In this document: positions 1-7,984 of the stretch, piece by piece
Layout: every line of letters starts with the position of its first letter
How positions within the stretch are numbered: the first letter of the stretch is position 1
NCBI GenBank assembly: GCA_013299055.1
Contig: JAAFKB010000003.1
Location: 1-64,000, forward strand
Reading direction: 5' to 3'
Length of the DNA: 64,000 bases
Source of the DNA: Sphaerotilus sp.
Lineage (GTDB): Bacteria > Pseudomonadota > Gammaproteobacteria > Burkholderiales > Burkholderiaceae_C
Translations under genes and position numbers: made by a program
The notes under the pieces: model-generated
What the model was told of the DNA's origin: nothing
The model's input: only the letters and a program-made list of their open reading frames with translations
Database searches by the model: none

Positions 1-575
1 GCCGCCAGCAGCACGCGGTGCGCGTCGGCGGCATCGCTGTACCGCGAGATGTCGATGAACTCCTGGCGCAACCCCAGGTGGCCGGGGAGTCGTGGATGGA
101 TGCTGTGCCAGACCTGCTTGTCCACGACATACGCCAGCGTGCCCAGCAACACGCTCACGCCGAGTCCCAGCGGGCGCGACGGCCGCGTCACCGCCACCCG
201 CAGCGACGCGCCAGACTTCCGCAGCACACCAAACGTCTCGTCGTTCACGAACGCATCCAGCCAAGCGGGGTAGATGGTCTGGTGCGCGAACTCGAAGCGC
301 CCTTGCAACAGTTTGTCCCAGTGGAAGATTCTGGCTGTCCGGCCGTACAACGCCTGGCAGGCATCGAGCGCCGTCCGTGGCCCGGTGGTCAGACAGGCCG
401 CCGCGATCGCTGCCCCGGCACTGGTGCCAATCCATTGCGTCGGCAGCACCCAGCCTTCTTCCATCAGGTGGCTGAGGGCGCCGGCCTGCCACCAGCAGCG
501 GTTGCCGCCCCCCGCCAGCGCCAGCGTTGACAGGTCGGCCCAGCAGGGTGTGGAACGGTGCGCTTCGGGTTGCAT
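1..575 (-). CDS. Patatin-like phospholipase, C-terminus cut by window edge
   Basis: The reverse strand encodes about 191 residues before running off the left edge. Near the N-terminus it has a glycine-rich oxyanion motif (LALAGGGNRCWWQAG), then GTSAG with the nucleophilic serine; both are hallmarks of the patatin serine/aspartate acyl hydrolases. The Trp-Trp form of the first motif is a variant. The catalytic aspartate (DGG/DGA) lies outside the window. The ATG at 573-575 sits 2 bases after the stop of the upstream aldolase, so it should be the last seen gene of the Bug-dehydratase-aldolase operon. The substrate is probably an acyl lipid. Why a lipase is cotranscribed with sugar-acid genes is not clear. 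Confidence 0.8.
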   Translation of the reverse strand, partial: MQPEAHRSTPCWADLSTLALAGGGNRCWWQAGALSHLMEEGWVLPTQWIGTSAGAAIAAACLTTGPRTALDACQALYGRTARIFHWDKLLQGRFEFAHQTIYPAWLDAFVNDETFGVLRKSGASLRVAVTRPSRPLGLGVSVLLGTLAYVVDKQVWHSIHPRLPGHLGLRQEFIDISRYSDAADAHRVLLA

Positions 576-577
576 GG

Positions 578-1402
578 TCAGTAAGGACCGGACGACGGCG
601 CCGCCACCGGGCCGCTGCCCAGGCCGAAATCACGCGCCAGCTTGCGCGTCGCCTGCGCCAGCAGCGACACGTCGATGCCGACGGCGACGAAGCGGGCGCC
701 GAGCGACAGGTAGTGCCTGCCCATCGCCGGGTCGCCGGTCAGGGTGCCAGCCGCCTTGCCGCAGGACTGGATCGTGCGGATCGCGCCATCGATGGCAGCC
801 TGCACTTCAGGGTGGCCAGGATTGCCACGGTGGCCCATCGACGCCGCCAGATCCGCCGGGCCGATGAACACCCCCTCGACGCCCTCGACCGCGCAGATCG
901 CCTCCAGGTTCTGCAGCGCCGTGACCGACTCGGCCTGCACGATCAGGCAGACCTCGTCGTTGGCCTTGGCGAGGTAGTCGGTGCGTGCATTCCAGCGCGA
1001 GGCCCGCGCCACCGCCGCACCAACCCCCCGCGTGCCCTCCGGCGGGTAGCGCATCGCCGAAACCAGCGCGGCGGCCTGCTCGGCGGTGTCCACCATCGGC
1101 ACCAGCAGCGTGCGCACGCCGATGTCGAGCATCTGCTTGATCACGGCCGCGTCGCCCTGGACGATGCGCACCACCGGATGCGAACGGTACGGCGCCACGG
1201 CCTGCAACTGCGCCAGCACGCTGCGCACGTCGTTGGGCGCGTGCTCGCCGTCGATCAGCACCCAGTCGAAACCGGCGGTGGCGCAGACCTCGGCCGCGTA
1301 GTCGCTGGCGAGCGACAGCCACAGGCCGACCTGGGCCGGGCCGTCGCGCAGGGCGAGCTTGAAAGGATTGCCGAACTGGGTGTCGGGGTGGGCGAAGGTC
1401 AT
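578..1402 (-). CDS. HpcH/HpaI (GarL-type) aldolase family protein
   Basis: This 274-residue protein belongs to the class II pyruvate-dependent aldolases (HpaI, GarL, RhmA), which cleave 2-keto-3-deoxy acids into pyruvate and an aldehyde. I see the base motif [10 protein letters not shown] (His54), Arg79, and the metal ligands Glu158 (VQAES) and Asp184 (GPADLA). Length is normal. A GGAG lies upstream of the ATG. It is the third gene of a four-gene operon, 60 bases after a UxaA/GarD-type dehydratase. In the galactarate pathway GarD makes the substrate of GarL, so a related cleavage is the likely role. The exact substrate cannot be read from sequence. Confidence 0.85.
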   Translation of the reverse strand: MTFAHPDTQFGNPFKLALRDGPAQVGLWLSLASDYAAEVCATAGFDWVLIDGEHAPNDVRSVLAQLQAVAPYRSHPVVRIVQGDAAVIKQMLDIGVRTLLVPMVDTAEQAAALVSAMRYPPEGTRGVGAAVARASRWNARTDYLAKANDEVCLIVQAESVTALQNLEAICAVEGVEGVFIGPADLAASMGHRGNPGHPEVQAAIDGAIRTIQSCGKAAGTLTGDPAMGRHYLSLGARFVAVGIDVSLLAQATRKLARDFGLGSGPVAAPSSGPY

Positions 1403-1462
1403 CGTGGTCGGTCTCCAATGTCGGGGGGATGCCGTGCGCGTGGTGCGGGGCCTGCGGGTGTC

Positions 1463-3016
1463 TCAGCTCACGATGCCCAGGTGCCACGGCACGAACTCAT
1501 GGTCACCCAGGCCGAGCAGCTCGCTCTTCGTGCGCTCGCCCGAGGCGGTGCGCAGCAGGTGGGCGAAGATGCGCCGCCCCATCTCGTCGATGTCGCATTC
1601 TCCGTCGATCACGGCACCGCAGTTGAGGTCCATGTCGTCGCGCAGGCGCTCGAACATCGGGGTGTTGCTCGCGAGCTTGACGGTCGGCGCGGGCTTGCTG
1701 CCGAACATCGAGCCGCGCCCGGTGGTGAAGGCGATCAGGTTGGCGCCGCTGGCGATCTGGCCCGTCACCGCCACCGGGTCGTAGCCGGGCGAGTCCATGA
1801 AGACGAAGCCGGCGCGGTCGATCGGCTCGGCGTAGCGGTAGACCTCGACCAGCGGCGTCGTGCCCCCTTTCATCGCCGAGCCGAGCGATTTCTCGAAGAT
1901 GTTGGCGAGTCCCCCGGCCTGGTTGCCCGCGCCGACCACGCCGTTGAACTGCGCGTTGTGGCCGCGCGTGTACTCGGCCCACCACGCCAGCCGGTCCAGC
2001 AGCTTCTGGCCCACCGCCTCGCTCACGGCACGCCGCGTCAGCATGAACTCGACGCCGTGGATCTCGGGCGTCTCGGACAGGATGGCGGTGCCGCCGTGGC
2101 GCACGAGCAGGTCCATCGCCGCGCCGAGGGCCGGGTTGGCGCTGATGCCGGAGAAGCCGTCCGAGCCGCCGCACTCCAGCCCGATCTTCAGGTGGGCCGC
2201 GCTGACCGGCTCGCGCCGCACGTCGTTGGCCAGCGGCAGCATCGCCTCGATCGCCGCGATGCCGGCCGCGATCGTGGCCGTCGTGCCGCCGCGGTCCTGC
2301 ATGACGAAGCCGCGCCGCAGCGGGCCTTCCTCCAGTCCCTGCGAGACCAGCAGGTCGGCCACCTGGTTGCGCTCGCAGCCCAGGCCGACGATGAGCACGC
2401 CGGCCAGATTGGGGTGGCGCGCATAGCCGGCGATCGTGCGGCGCAGCAGGTCGAAGTGCTCGCTCGGGCTGGACATGCCGCAGCCGCTGGTCTGCGCGAA
2501 GGCGACAACGCCATCGACGTTCGGGTACGCGGCCAGCCGCTCGGGCGTGAAGTGCGCGGCGATGCGGTGGATGGCGGTGGCCGAGCAGTTCACCGAGCTG
2601 AGCAGGCCGATGAAGTTGCGCGTCGCCACCCGGCCATCCGGGCGCTTGATGCCGAGGAACTGCGCCCGCTCGGCCTCGGGCACGTAGTCCACCGGCTGCA
2701 CGTCCACGCCGAAGGCCGGGTCGCGGTACTCGTCGATCAGCGCGAGGTTGTGGCCGTGGACATGCTCGCCGGCCGAGATGTCGCGGGTGGCGGCGCCGAT
2801 GACGACGCTGTATTTGGTGATGCGCTCGCCGGCCCGGATGTCGCGGGCGGCGAGCTTGTGGCCGGCGGGCACCTGCGCCTTCACCTTCAGGCCGAACTCG
2901 GGCAAGACCTGGCCGAGCGCGAGCGGGTGGCGCACCACCAGCACGTTGTCGGCCGGGTGCAGACGGATCAGCGGGGACTGGGAGGGAGCAGCGGCAAGCG
3001 TCATGGAGCGGTTCAC
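1463..3016 (-). CDS. UxaA/GarD-family sugar-acid dehydratase
   Basis: This 517-residue protein matches full-length altronate/galactarate dehydratases: an N-terminal SAF domain (about residues 15-90) followed by the large UxaA domain with GLECGGSDGFSG, the GGLANIFEKSLGS stretch and TTGRGS. The family dehydrates hexonic or hexaric acids to 2-keto-3-deoxy products, usually with Fe(II). The GTG at 3014-3016 overlaps the stop of the Bug gene (GTGA), implying translational coupling; an ATG four codons later (3002-3004) is an alternative start. The aldolase follows, giving a dehydratase-aldolase pair. Whether the substrate is altronate, galactarate or another acid is unknown. Confidence 0.85.
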   Translation of the reverse strand: MNRSMTLAAAPSQSPLIRLHPADNVLVVRHPLALGQVLPEFGLKVKAQVPAGHKLAARDIRAGERITKYSVVIGAATRDISAGEHVHGHNLALIDEYRDPAFGVDVQPVDYVPEAERAQFLGIKRPDGRVATRNFIGLLSSVNCSATAIHRIAAHFTPERLAAYPNVDGVVAFAQTSGCGMSSPSEHFDLLRRTIAGYARHPNLAGVLIVGLGCERNQVADLLVSQGLEEGPLRRGFVMQDRGGTTATIAAGIAAIEAMLPLANDVRREPVSAAHLKIGLECGGSDGFSGISANPALGAAMDLLVRHGGTAILSETPEIHGVEFMLTRRAVSEAVGQKLLDRLAWWAEYTRGHNAQFNGVVGAGNQAGGLANIFEKSLGSAMKGGTTPLVEVYRYAEPIDRAGFVFMDSPGYDPVAVTGQIASGANLIAFTTGRGSMFGSKPAPTVKLASNTPMFERLRDDMDLNCGAVIDGECDIDEMGRRIFAHLLRTASGERTKSELLGLGDHEFVPWHLGIVS

Positions 3017-3999
3017 CCCTTGGCCATCAGCTCGCGCAGCTTCAGCCGCTCGATCAGCGCCGTCTCGCGCTTGAACATGGCGGCGATGTACTGCGCGTAG
3101 TCGGGGCCGTCGAGGTACATCAGCGGGGCGTCGATCTTGTCACACGCGGCCGTGAACTCCGGACTGGCGGCGGCGACGCGGAAGGCCTCGCGCAGGCGCT
3201 TCTCGACCGCCGGCTCCAGCCCCTTCGGCGCGGCGATGCCGTTGGGCGCGTCCACCACGACATCGAAGCCCTGCTCGCGCAGCGTCGGCGTGTCGGGGAA
3301 ATCCTGTGTGCGCTTGTCGCCCCAGGTCGCCAGCAGCCGCAGCTTGCCCGCCTTGACGTGCGGTGCCCAACTGCTCGAATCGGCCAGCGCATCGACCTGC
3401 CCGCCGAGGAGATCCTGCAGCGCCGGGGCGCCGCCCTTGTACGGGATGTGGTTGAACTGCGCCCCGGCGGCGTGGGCGAACTCCTCCATGCCGACGTGGG
3501 TGGCGCCGCCGATGCCCGCGCTGCCGTAGGTGATGCGGCCGGGCTGCGCCTTGGCGGCGGCGACGAACTCCTTGAGCGTCTTCCACGGCGCCTCGCTGCG
3601 CACCGCGATGCCGAAGGTCTGGCCCGAGGTCCGCGCCAGACAGGTCAGATCCTTGAGCGGGTCGATCTGCACCGTGCCCAACTGGGAGAAGCGCGTGACC
3701 GAGATCGGCACCTGCCCGATCGTGTAGCCATCCGCCTTCGCCGACACCATCGCCTTCAGGCCGAGCATCCCGGACGCGCCGGCCTTGTTCTCGACGACGA
3801 CGGTCTGGCCGAGCACCTTGGCAGCAGCGGTGCAGAGCGCGCGCATCGTCGCGTCCGCCGTGCCGCCCGCCGGCCACGGGCAGATGAAGGTGATCGGGCG
3901 CTCGGGGAACTCGGCGGCGAAGGTCGGCAGCGCGAGCGTGGCGCCGAGGCTGGCGGCACCGCGCAGGAACTCGCGGCGTTGGGGGGCGAAGAAGGTCAT
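3013..3999 (-). CDS. Bug/TctC-family tripartite tricarboxylate transporter binding protein
   Basis: This 328-residue periplasmic binding protein has an N-terminal export signal (RREFLRGAASLGATLAL, twin-arginine-like) and the typical Bug pattern: ERPITFICPWPAGGTAD, then VVENKAGASGMLGLKAM and PYKGGAPALQDLLGG. Bug proteins bind carboxylates and often work without a linked TctAB permease; none is seen here. The ATG at 3997-3999 is chosen because it directly precedes the signal and has an AGGAGA ribosome site. It heads the operon that continues into the dehydratase, aldolase and patatin, and is divergent from a LysR gene, the usual arrangement for inducer-regulated uptake and catabolism. Confidence 0.9.
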   Translation of the reverse strand: MTFFAPQRREFLRGAASLGATLALPTFAAEFPERPITFICPWPAGGTADATMRALCTAAAKVLGQTVVVENKAGASGMLGLKAMVSAKADGYTIGQVPISVTRFSQLGTVQIDPLKDLTCLARTSGQTFGIAVRSEAPWKTLKEFVAAAKAQPGRITYGSAGIGGATHVGMEEFAHAAGAQFNHIPYKGGAPALQDLLGGQVDALADSSSWAPHVKAGKLRLLATWGDKRTQDFPDTPTLREQGFDVVVDAPNGIAAPKGLEPAVEKRLREAFRVAAASPEFTAACDKIDAPLMYLDGPDYAQYIAAMFKRETALIERLKLRELMAKG

Positions 4000-4047
4000 G
4001 GCTTGTCTCCTGACAGGGTGTCGGTGGTCCGATCGGTGGGCGCCTGC

Positions 4048-4077
4048 ATTGTTGGAAGCGGCTGCATGCCGGTCCAA
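4048..4077 (-). promoter_or_regulatory. Candidate sigma-70 promoter of the first Bug operon
   Basis: On the minus strand there is a -35 TTGGAC (4072-4077), an 18-base spacer and a -10 AACAAT (4048-4053), about 45 bases before the Bug start codon. The same -35 hexamer and spacer length recur before the second Bug operon (7917-7946). The -10 matches the consensus at four of six bases. Function is inferred. Confidence 0.45.
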
Positions 4078-4103
4078 TGAATAACTAGACTGTCTTCATG
4101 CCG

Positions 4104-4148
4104 TGAACGACATGAATGACCTGAACGACCTGCATGGCATGAAGGAAT
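4104..4148 (+). repeat. Five imperfect 9-bp direct repeats in the LysR leader
   Basis: Five consecutive 9-base units follow the pattern TGAAcGAcc: TGAACGACA, TGAATGACC, TGAACGACC, TGCATGGCA, TGAAGGAAT, ending 6 bases before the LysR ATG. The first three are nearly identical and the last two are degraded. They lie in the untranslated leader between divergent promoters, where they could be protein-binding sites or slippage-prone spacer. A frame through them reads Met-Asn-Asp repeats but is not the LysR frame. Confidence 0.6.
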
Positions 4149-4154
4149 CCGACC

Positions 4155-5117
4155 ATGACCCACCTCGACCGCGTGCTGCGCTCCAACCTGAAGCTGCGCC
4201 ACCTGCACCTGCTGGTGGCGCTCGACCAGTTCCGCCACCTCGGCCGCGCCGCCGAGTTCCTGTCGCTGACGCAACCGGCGGTGTCGAAGACGCTGGCCGA
4301 GATCGAGCGGCAATTCGGGCTGGCGCTGTTCCACCGCTCGACCCGCGGCACCGAGCCGACCGACTACGGCCAGACCGTCGTGCGCTTCGCCCGCGCCGTG
4401 CTGGCCGAATACGACCGCACGCAGGACGACATCGCCGCCATCGCCAGCGGCGCGGCCGGGCGGGTGCGCGTCGGGGCGATGGTGGTGGCGATGCCGGAAC
4501 TGCTCACCGGGGCGGTGGCGCGGCTGAAGGCGCAGTCCCGCCAGACCCGCATCGTCATCGAGGAAGGCGACCTGACGCGGCTGCTGCCCCGGCTGCGCGT
4601 GGGGGAGCTGGACCTGATCGTCGCGCGGCTGGAGCCGGGGTATGCAGCGCCGGACCTGCGCACCGAGGTACTGCGGGCGGACGAGCCGATGGTGATCGCC
4701 TGCCGGCCGGACCATGCGCTGACCCGCGGTGGTGCCGACGCTGCCCCGGACTGGGACGCGCTGGCCGCTGCGCCGTGGGTGGTGCCGCCGGCGTGGGCGT
4801 CGTCGCGGGTCAAGCTCAACCAGCTTTTCTACCGCCACGGCCGCCACCCGCCGACCGACCTGATCGAGTCGGCGTCGTTCCTGGTGACGCTGACCTTCCT
4901 GCGCGACCGGGGCGCGCTGGTGTTCGTGGCGCGGGGGGTGGCGCAGGCGCTGGAACGCGAGGGGCTGGCGGTGGCGCTGCCGGTGGCGGTGCCGATCGAG
5001 CTGCCGCCGGTGGGGATCATCACGCTGGCGGGGAGGGTGCCGACGCCGGCGAGCGAGCAGATGGTGGTGTGTCTGCGGGCGGTGGCTCAGGACACGGGAC
5101 TGGCAGCAGCGGGCTGA
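4155..5117 (+). CDS. LysR-family transcriptional regulator of the dehydratase/aldolase operon
   Basis: This 320-residue regulator has an N-terminal winged helix-turn-helix (about residues 12-70; LGRAAEFLSLTQPAVSKTLAEI) and a C-terminal periplasmic-binding-like effector domain. The helix style resembles the GbpR/CbL group that controls sugar-acid and aromatic catabolism. It is divergent from the Bug-dehydratase-aldolase operon across a 155-base intergenic region, so it most likely senses an intermediate of that pathway. It converges on the dehydrogenase gene at 5203. The effector is unknown. Confidence 0.88.
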   Translation: MTHLDRVLRSNLKLRHLHLLVALDQFRHLGRAAEFLSLTQPAVSKTLAEIERQFGLALFHRSTRGTEPTDYGQTVVRFARAVLAEYDRTQDDIAAIASGAAGRVRVGAMVVAMPELLTGAVARLKAQSRQTRIVIEEGDLTRLLPRLRVGELDLIVARLEPGYAAPDLRTEVLRADEPMVIACRPDHALTRGGADAAPDWDALAAAPWVVPPAWASSRVKLNQLFYRHGRHPPTDLIESASFLVTLTFLRDRGALVFVARGVAQALEREGLAVALPVAVPIELPPVGIITLAGRVPTPASEQMVVCLRAVAQDTGLAAAG

Positions 5118-5202
5118 CCGATCAGACGGCCAGCCAGCTCCGGGTAGCGCGTGAAAACCTCGGCGCCACGGACACCGGAACGGATCGAATGCATGGGAAC
5201 TT

Positions 5203-6156
5203 TCATGGGCTACCTCCGTGCAGGACGCTCAACGCATTGCGTGCCGCCGCCACGCCCATCTTCACGTAGGCATCGGCCGTGACACCGCCGATGTGGGGGC
5301 TCAGGACGATGCGCGCTTCGCCCTGGAAGGGGTGCGGCACCGTCATCGGTTCGACCGCGAAGCTGTCCAGCCCGGCCGCCGACACCTGGCCGCTGCGGAT
5401 GGCCTCCAGCAGCGCCGCCTCGTCGATCAGCCCGCCGCGCGCGGTGTTGACCAGGATAACGCCCGGCCGGCACGCGGCCAGCGTCTGCGCGTTGACGAGC
5501 CGGGCGTTGTCGGCCGTCAGCGGGCAGTGCAGCGAGATCGCGTCCGACTCGCGCCAGAGCGTGTCGAGGTCCACCGCCTCGACGCAGGCCGGCAGATCCT
5601 TCGCATACGGATCGAAGCCGAGCACGCGCATCCCCAGCGCGTCCGCCATCCGGGCGAAGCGCAGGCCGATGGCGCCGAGGCCGACGACGCCGACCGTGCG
5701 GCCTTCGAGTTCGACGCTCTTGTGCGTGGCCTTGTCCCAGTGGCCGGCGTGCATCCGGGTGTTCAGCGGCACGACCGACTTGGCGCATGCCAGCAGCAGC
5801 GCCAGCGCCTGCTCGGCCACCGCCGCCGCGTTCGCCCCGACGGCGGCGACCACCCGGATGCCGCGTGCGGCGGCGGCCACCTTGTCGATGGTGTCGGTGC
5901 CGCTGCCGTGCTTGGAGATGACCTTCAGGCCGGGCGCGGCGTCCATCGCGGCAGCGCCCACCTTGCTGTAGCGCACGATGATGGCCACCGGGTCGTGCTG
6001 CCGGCACAGCGCGACGATGTCGTCCTCGCTGGGCGTCTTGCCGGCGTAGACCACCTCGTGGTCCTGCAGCAGCGCGAGCGCCTGCGCGGCCAGGTCGCCG
6101 CCCGTGACCAGGAAGACCGGCTTGGCGGGTTTCTTCAGAGGCGTTGCAGTGCTCAC
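5203..6156 (-). CDS. D-isomer-specific 2-hydroxyacid dehydrogenase
   Basis: This 317-residue NAD(P)-dependent enzyme of the SerA/hydroxypyruvate reductase superfamily has GLGAIG (159-164) for nucleotide binding and the triad Arg240 (NTARGG), Glu269 (AVEP) and His288 (SPHIGG). The start is taken as the GTG at 6154-6156, which overlaps the RraA-like stop as GTGA and gives the normal N-terminus; the open frame extends further upstream but overlaps the neighbour. It is the last gene of the Bug-RraA-dehydrogenase operon. A likely job is interconversion of a 2-keto acid or hydroxypyruvate-type product released by an aldolase. Confidence 0.88.
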   Translation of the reverse strand: MSTATPLKKPAKPVFLVTGGDLAAQALALLQDHEVVYAGKTPSEDDIVALCRQHDPVAIIVRYSKVGAAAMDAAPGLKVISKHGSGTDTIDKVAAAARGIRVVAAVGANAAAVAEQALALLLACAKSVVPLNTRMHAGHWDKATHKSVELEGRTVGVVGLGAIGLRFARMADALGMRVLGFDPYAKDLPACVEAVDLDTLWRESDAISLHCPLTADNARLVNAQTLAACRPGVILVNTARGGLIDEAALLEAIRSGQVSAAGLDSFAVEPMTVPHPFQGEARIVLSPHIGGVTADAYVKMGVAAARNALSVLHGGSP

Positions 6157-6851
6157 AGCGTCTCGCCCTCCCCGATCACGCCAGCGGCGCGCAACGCCCC
6201 GTCCAGCCACGCCGGGCGCAGCGCCTTGCGGCTCTGGATGTCGGCGATGCGCTTGGTCTCGGCCGCCACCTTCTCGGCGGCCAGTGCCAGCATCGCGGGC
6301 GCCTTCTCGCGCTCGATCACGGTCACGCCATCGGCATCGCCCACCACCAGATCCCCGGGCCGCACGGTGACGCCGCCGACCGAGATGGGGTGGTTCAGCC
6401 GGCCCGCGACGTTCTTCGTCGGACCGTTCGGGTTGAGCCCGGCGGCGAACATCGGGAAGCCGAGGGCGCGGATCGCCTCGCTGTCGCGCACCGCGCCGTC
6501 GATCACCACCGCCGCGACGCCCAGCGCCACCGCCTGCTGGCTCATGATCTCGCCCATCAGCGCCGCGCTCAGGTCACCCTTGCCATCGACCACGATCACG
6601 TCGCCCGGCTTCGCCACCGCCAGTGCGGCGTGGATCATCAGGTTGTCGCCCGGCCGCAGCTCGACCGTGAGCGCGGGGCCGGCGAAGCGCATGCTCGGTG
6701 CCAGCGGCGCGATGCGGCCATGCAGCCCGCCGCGACGGCCGGCCACGTCGGCGAAGATCGAAGACGGGAATTGCGCAGCTTGTGCAACGACCGCTGGATC
6801 GACGCGCTCGAAGTCGCGGACCACGTCGGGCAATGCAGCGGCTGGACGCAT
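6153..6851 (-). CDS. RraA-like 4-hydroxy-4-methyl-2-oxoglutarate/oxaloacetate aldolase family protein
   Basis: This 232-residue protein shows the RraA fold motifs: GDNLMIHAALAVAKPGDVIVVD and GAVRD, where Arg and Asp bind the carboxylate substrate and divalent metal. Members are HMG/CHA aldolases or oxaloacetate decarboxylases in aromatic and sugar-acid catabolism; RNase E inhibition is confined to true RraA. A strong AAAGGAG precedes the ATG. It lies between a Bug binding protein (42-base gap) and a hydroxyacid dehydrogenase (4-base overlap), which favours a catabolic role. Confidence 0.83.
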   Translation of the reverse strand: MRPAAALPDVVRDFERVDPAVVAQAAQFPSSIFADVAGRRGGLHGRIAPLAPSMRFAGPALTVELRPGDNLMIHAALAVAKPGDVIVVDGKGDLSAALMGEIMSQQAVALGVAAVVIDGAVRDSEAIRALGFPMFAAGLNPNGPTKNVAGRLNHPISVGGVTVRPGDLVVGDADGVTVIEREKAPAMLALAAEKVAAETKRIADIQSRKALRPAWLDGALRAAGVIGEGETL

Positions 6852-6893
6852 GAGAATCTCCTTTGAAATCGGGAATGGGTGGTCGGACGCGGC

Positions 6894-7871
6894 TCAGTCC
6901 ACCTTGGCGCCGGAGTCCTTGACGACCTTGCCCCAGCGGGGGATCTCGTCCCTGATCAGCGTGGCGAACTGCTCGACCGTTCCGCCGACCGGATCGGCCC
7001 CTTCGTCCCCCAGCTTCTTGCGCAGCTCCGGGTTCTGGAGCGCCTTGTTGAACTCGCCGTTGAGCCGGTCGATCACATCCTTGGGCGTGCCAGCCGGGGC
7101 CAGCAGGCCGAACCAGGTCACCGCGTCGAAGCCCTTGAAGCCCGACTCGTTGATGGTCGGCACATTCGGCAGGTCATCCACCCGGCTGGCCGAGGACACC
7201 GCCAGCGCCCGCAGCTTCTGGTTGCGGATCTGGCCGATCAGCGTCGGCACCGAGGACATGTACAGGTCCACCCCGCCGCTGATCACGTCGGTCAGCGCCT
7301 GCGCCGCGCCCTTGTACGGGATGTGCTGCGTCTTCACGCCCGCCGCCTTCTGGAACAGCTCGCTGGTGAGGTGGGCCACGGTGCCATTGCCCGGGGACGC
7401 GAAGTTGAGCGCACCGGGCTTGGCCTTGGCCACGCTGACCACATCGGCCAGCGACTTGTACGGCGTGTTCATGCCGGTGACCATGACCAGCGCCGAGTTC
7501 GCCAGCAGCACGATCGGCGCCAGGTCTTTCTGCGAGTCGTAGGGCATCCTGGCGTACAGCGTCGGGTTGATCGCCAGGTTGCTGGTCTGGCCGATCACGA
7601 TCGTGTAGCCGTCCGCCGGGGACTTCGCCGCCGCGTCCACGCCGAGGTTGCCGCCCGCGCCGGGCTTGTTGTCGATGACGAAGGTCCAGCCCGTCGCGGC
7701 GGCCACGCGCTGGCTCGTCTCGCGGGCGATGATGTCGGTGCCACCGCCGGGCGGGAAGGGCACGACGAGGCGGATCGGCTTGGCGGGCCAGGACTGCGCG
7801 AGGGCGCCGGCCGTGCCCGTGGCGAGACAGCAGGTGGCCAGAGCCAGCAGCAGGCGGCGGGAAGTGGGCAT
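6894..7871 (-). CDS. Bug/TctC-family tripartite tricarboxylate transporter binding protein
   Basis: This second Bug protein (325 residues) has a clear Sec signal (MPTSRRLLLALATCCLATG) with cleavage near ALA-QSWPAKP, followed by family signatures VPFPPGGGTD, VIDNKPGAGGN, HIPYKGAAQA and a C-terminal PRWGKVVKDSGAKVD. The ATG at 7869-7871 is preferred over the longer frame because the signal begins there. It leads an operon with an RraA-like aldolase and a 2-hydroxyacid dehydrogenase, and is divergent from a LysR gene. No TctAB membrane subunits lie nearby, as is common for this expanded family in Burkholderiales. Confidence 0.9.
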   Translation of the reverse strand: MPTSRRLLLALATCCLATGTAGALAQSWPAKPIRLVVPFPPGGGTDIIARETSQRVAAATGWTFVIDNKPGAGGNLGVDAAAKSPADGYTIVIGQTSNLAINPTLYARMPYDSQKDLAPIVLLANSALVMVTGMNTPYKSLADVVSVAKAKPGALNFASPGNGTVAHLTSELFQKAAGVKTQHIPYKGAAQALTDVISGGVDLYMSSVPTLIGQIRNQKLRALAVSSASRVDDLPNVPTINESGFKGFDAVTWFGLLAPAGTPKDVIDRLNGEFNKALQNPELRKKLGDEGADPVGGTVEQFATLIRDEIPRWGKVVKDSGAKVD

Positions 7872-7916
7872 GGGGGATGTCTCCGTCAGTGGGTCAGTGA
7901 TTTCTTGTTGGGCTGC

Positions 7917-7946
7917 AGTATTCGTGGACGGAAACCTGCAGTCCAA
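7917..7946 (-). promoter_or_regulatory. Candidate sigma-70 promoter of the second Bug operon
   Basis: The minus strand has TTGGAC (7941-7946), an 18-base spacer and AATACT (7917-7922), about 46 bases from the Bug start. The -35 hexamer and spacing equal those at 4048-4077, and the flanking GTCCAAT..ATA block is shared too. The -10 matches four of six bases. Confidence 0.45.
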
Positions 7947-7984
7947 TCGATACTTTCTTGGAATCCATTCACAGGACTTTGGGT

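Noticed and set aside
527..3100. Long plus-strand open frame over the aldolase and dehydratase
   Set aside because: Composition is biased and low in hydrophobic structure, and the minus-strand frames encode recognisable enzymes.
4103..5269. Plus-strand frame starting with Met-Asn-Asp repeats and overlapping the first LysR gene
   Set aside because: It overlaps the LysR gene in another frame and turns into a Pro/Arg/Gly-rich translation; the repeats are better read as untranslated leader.
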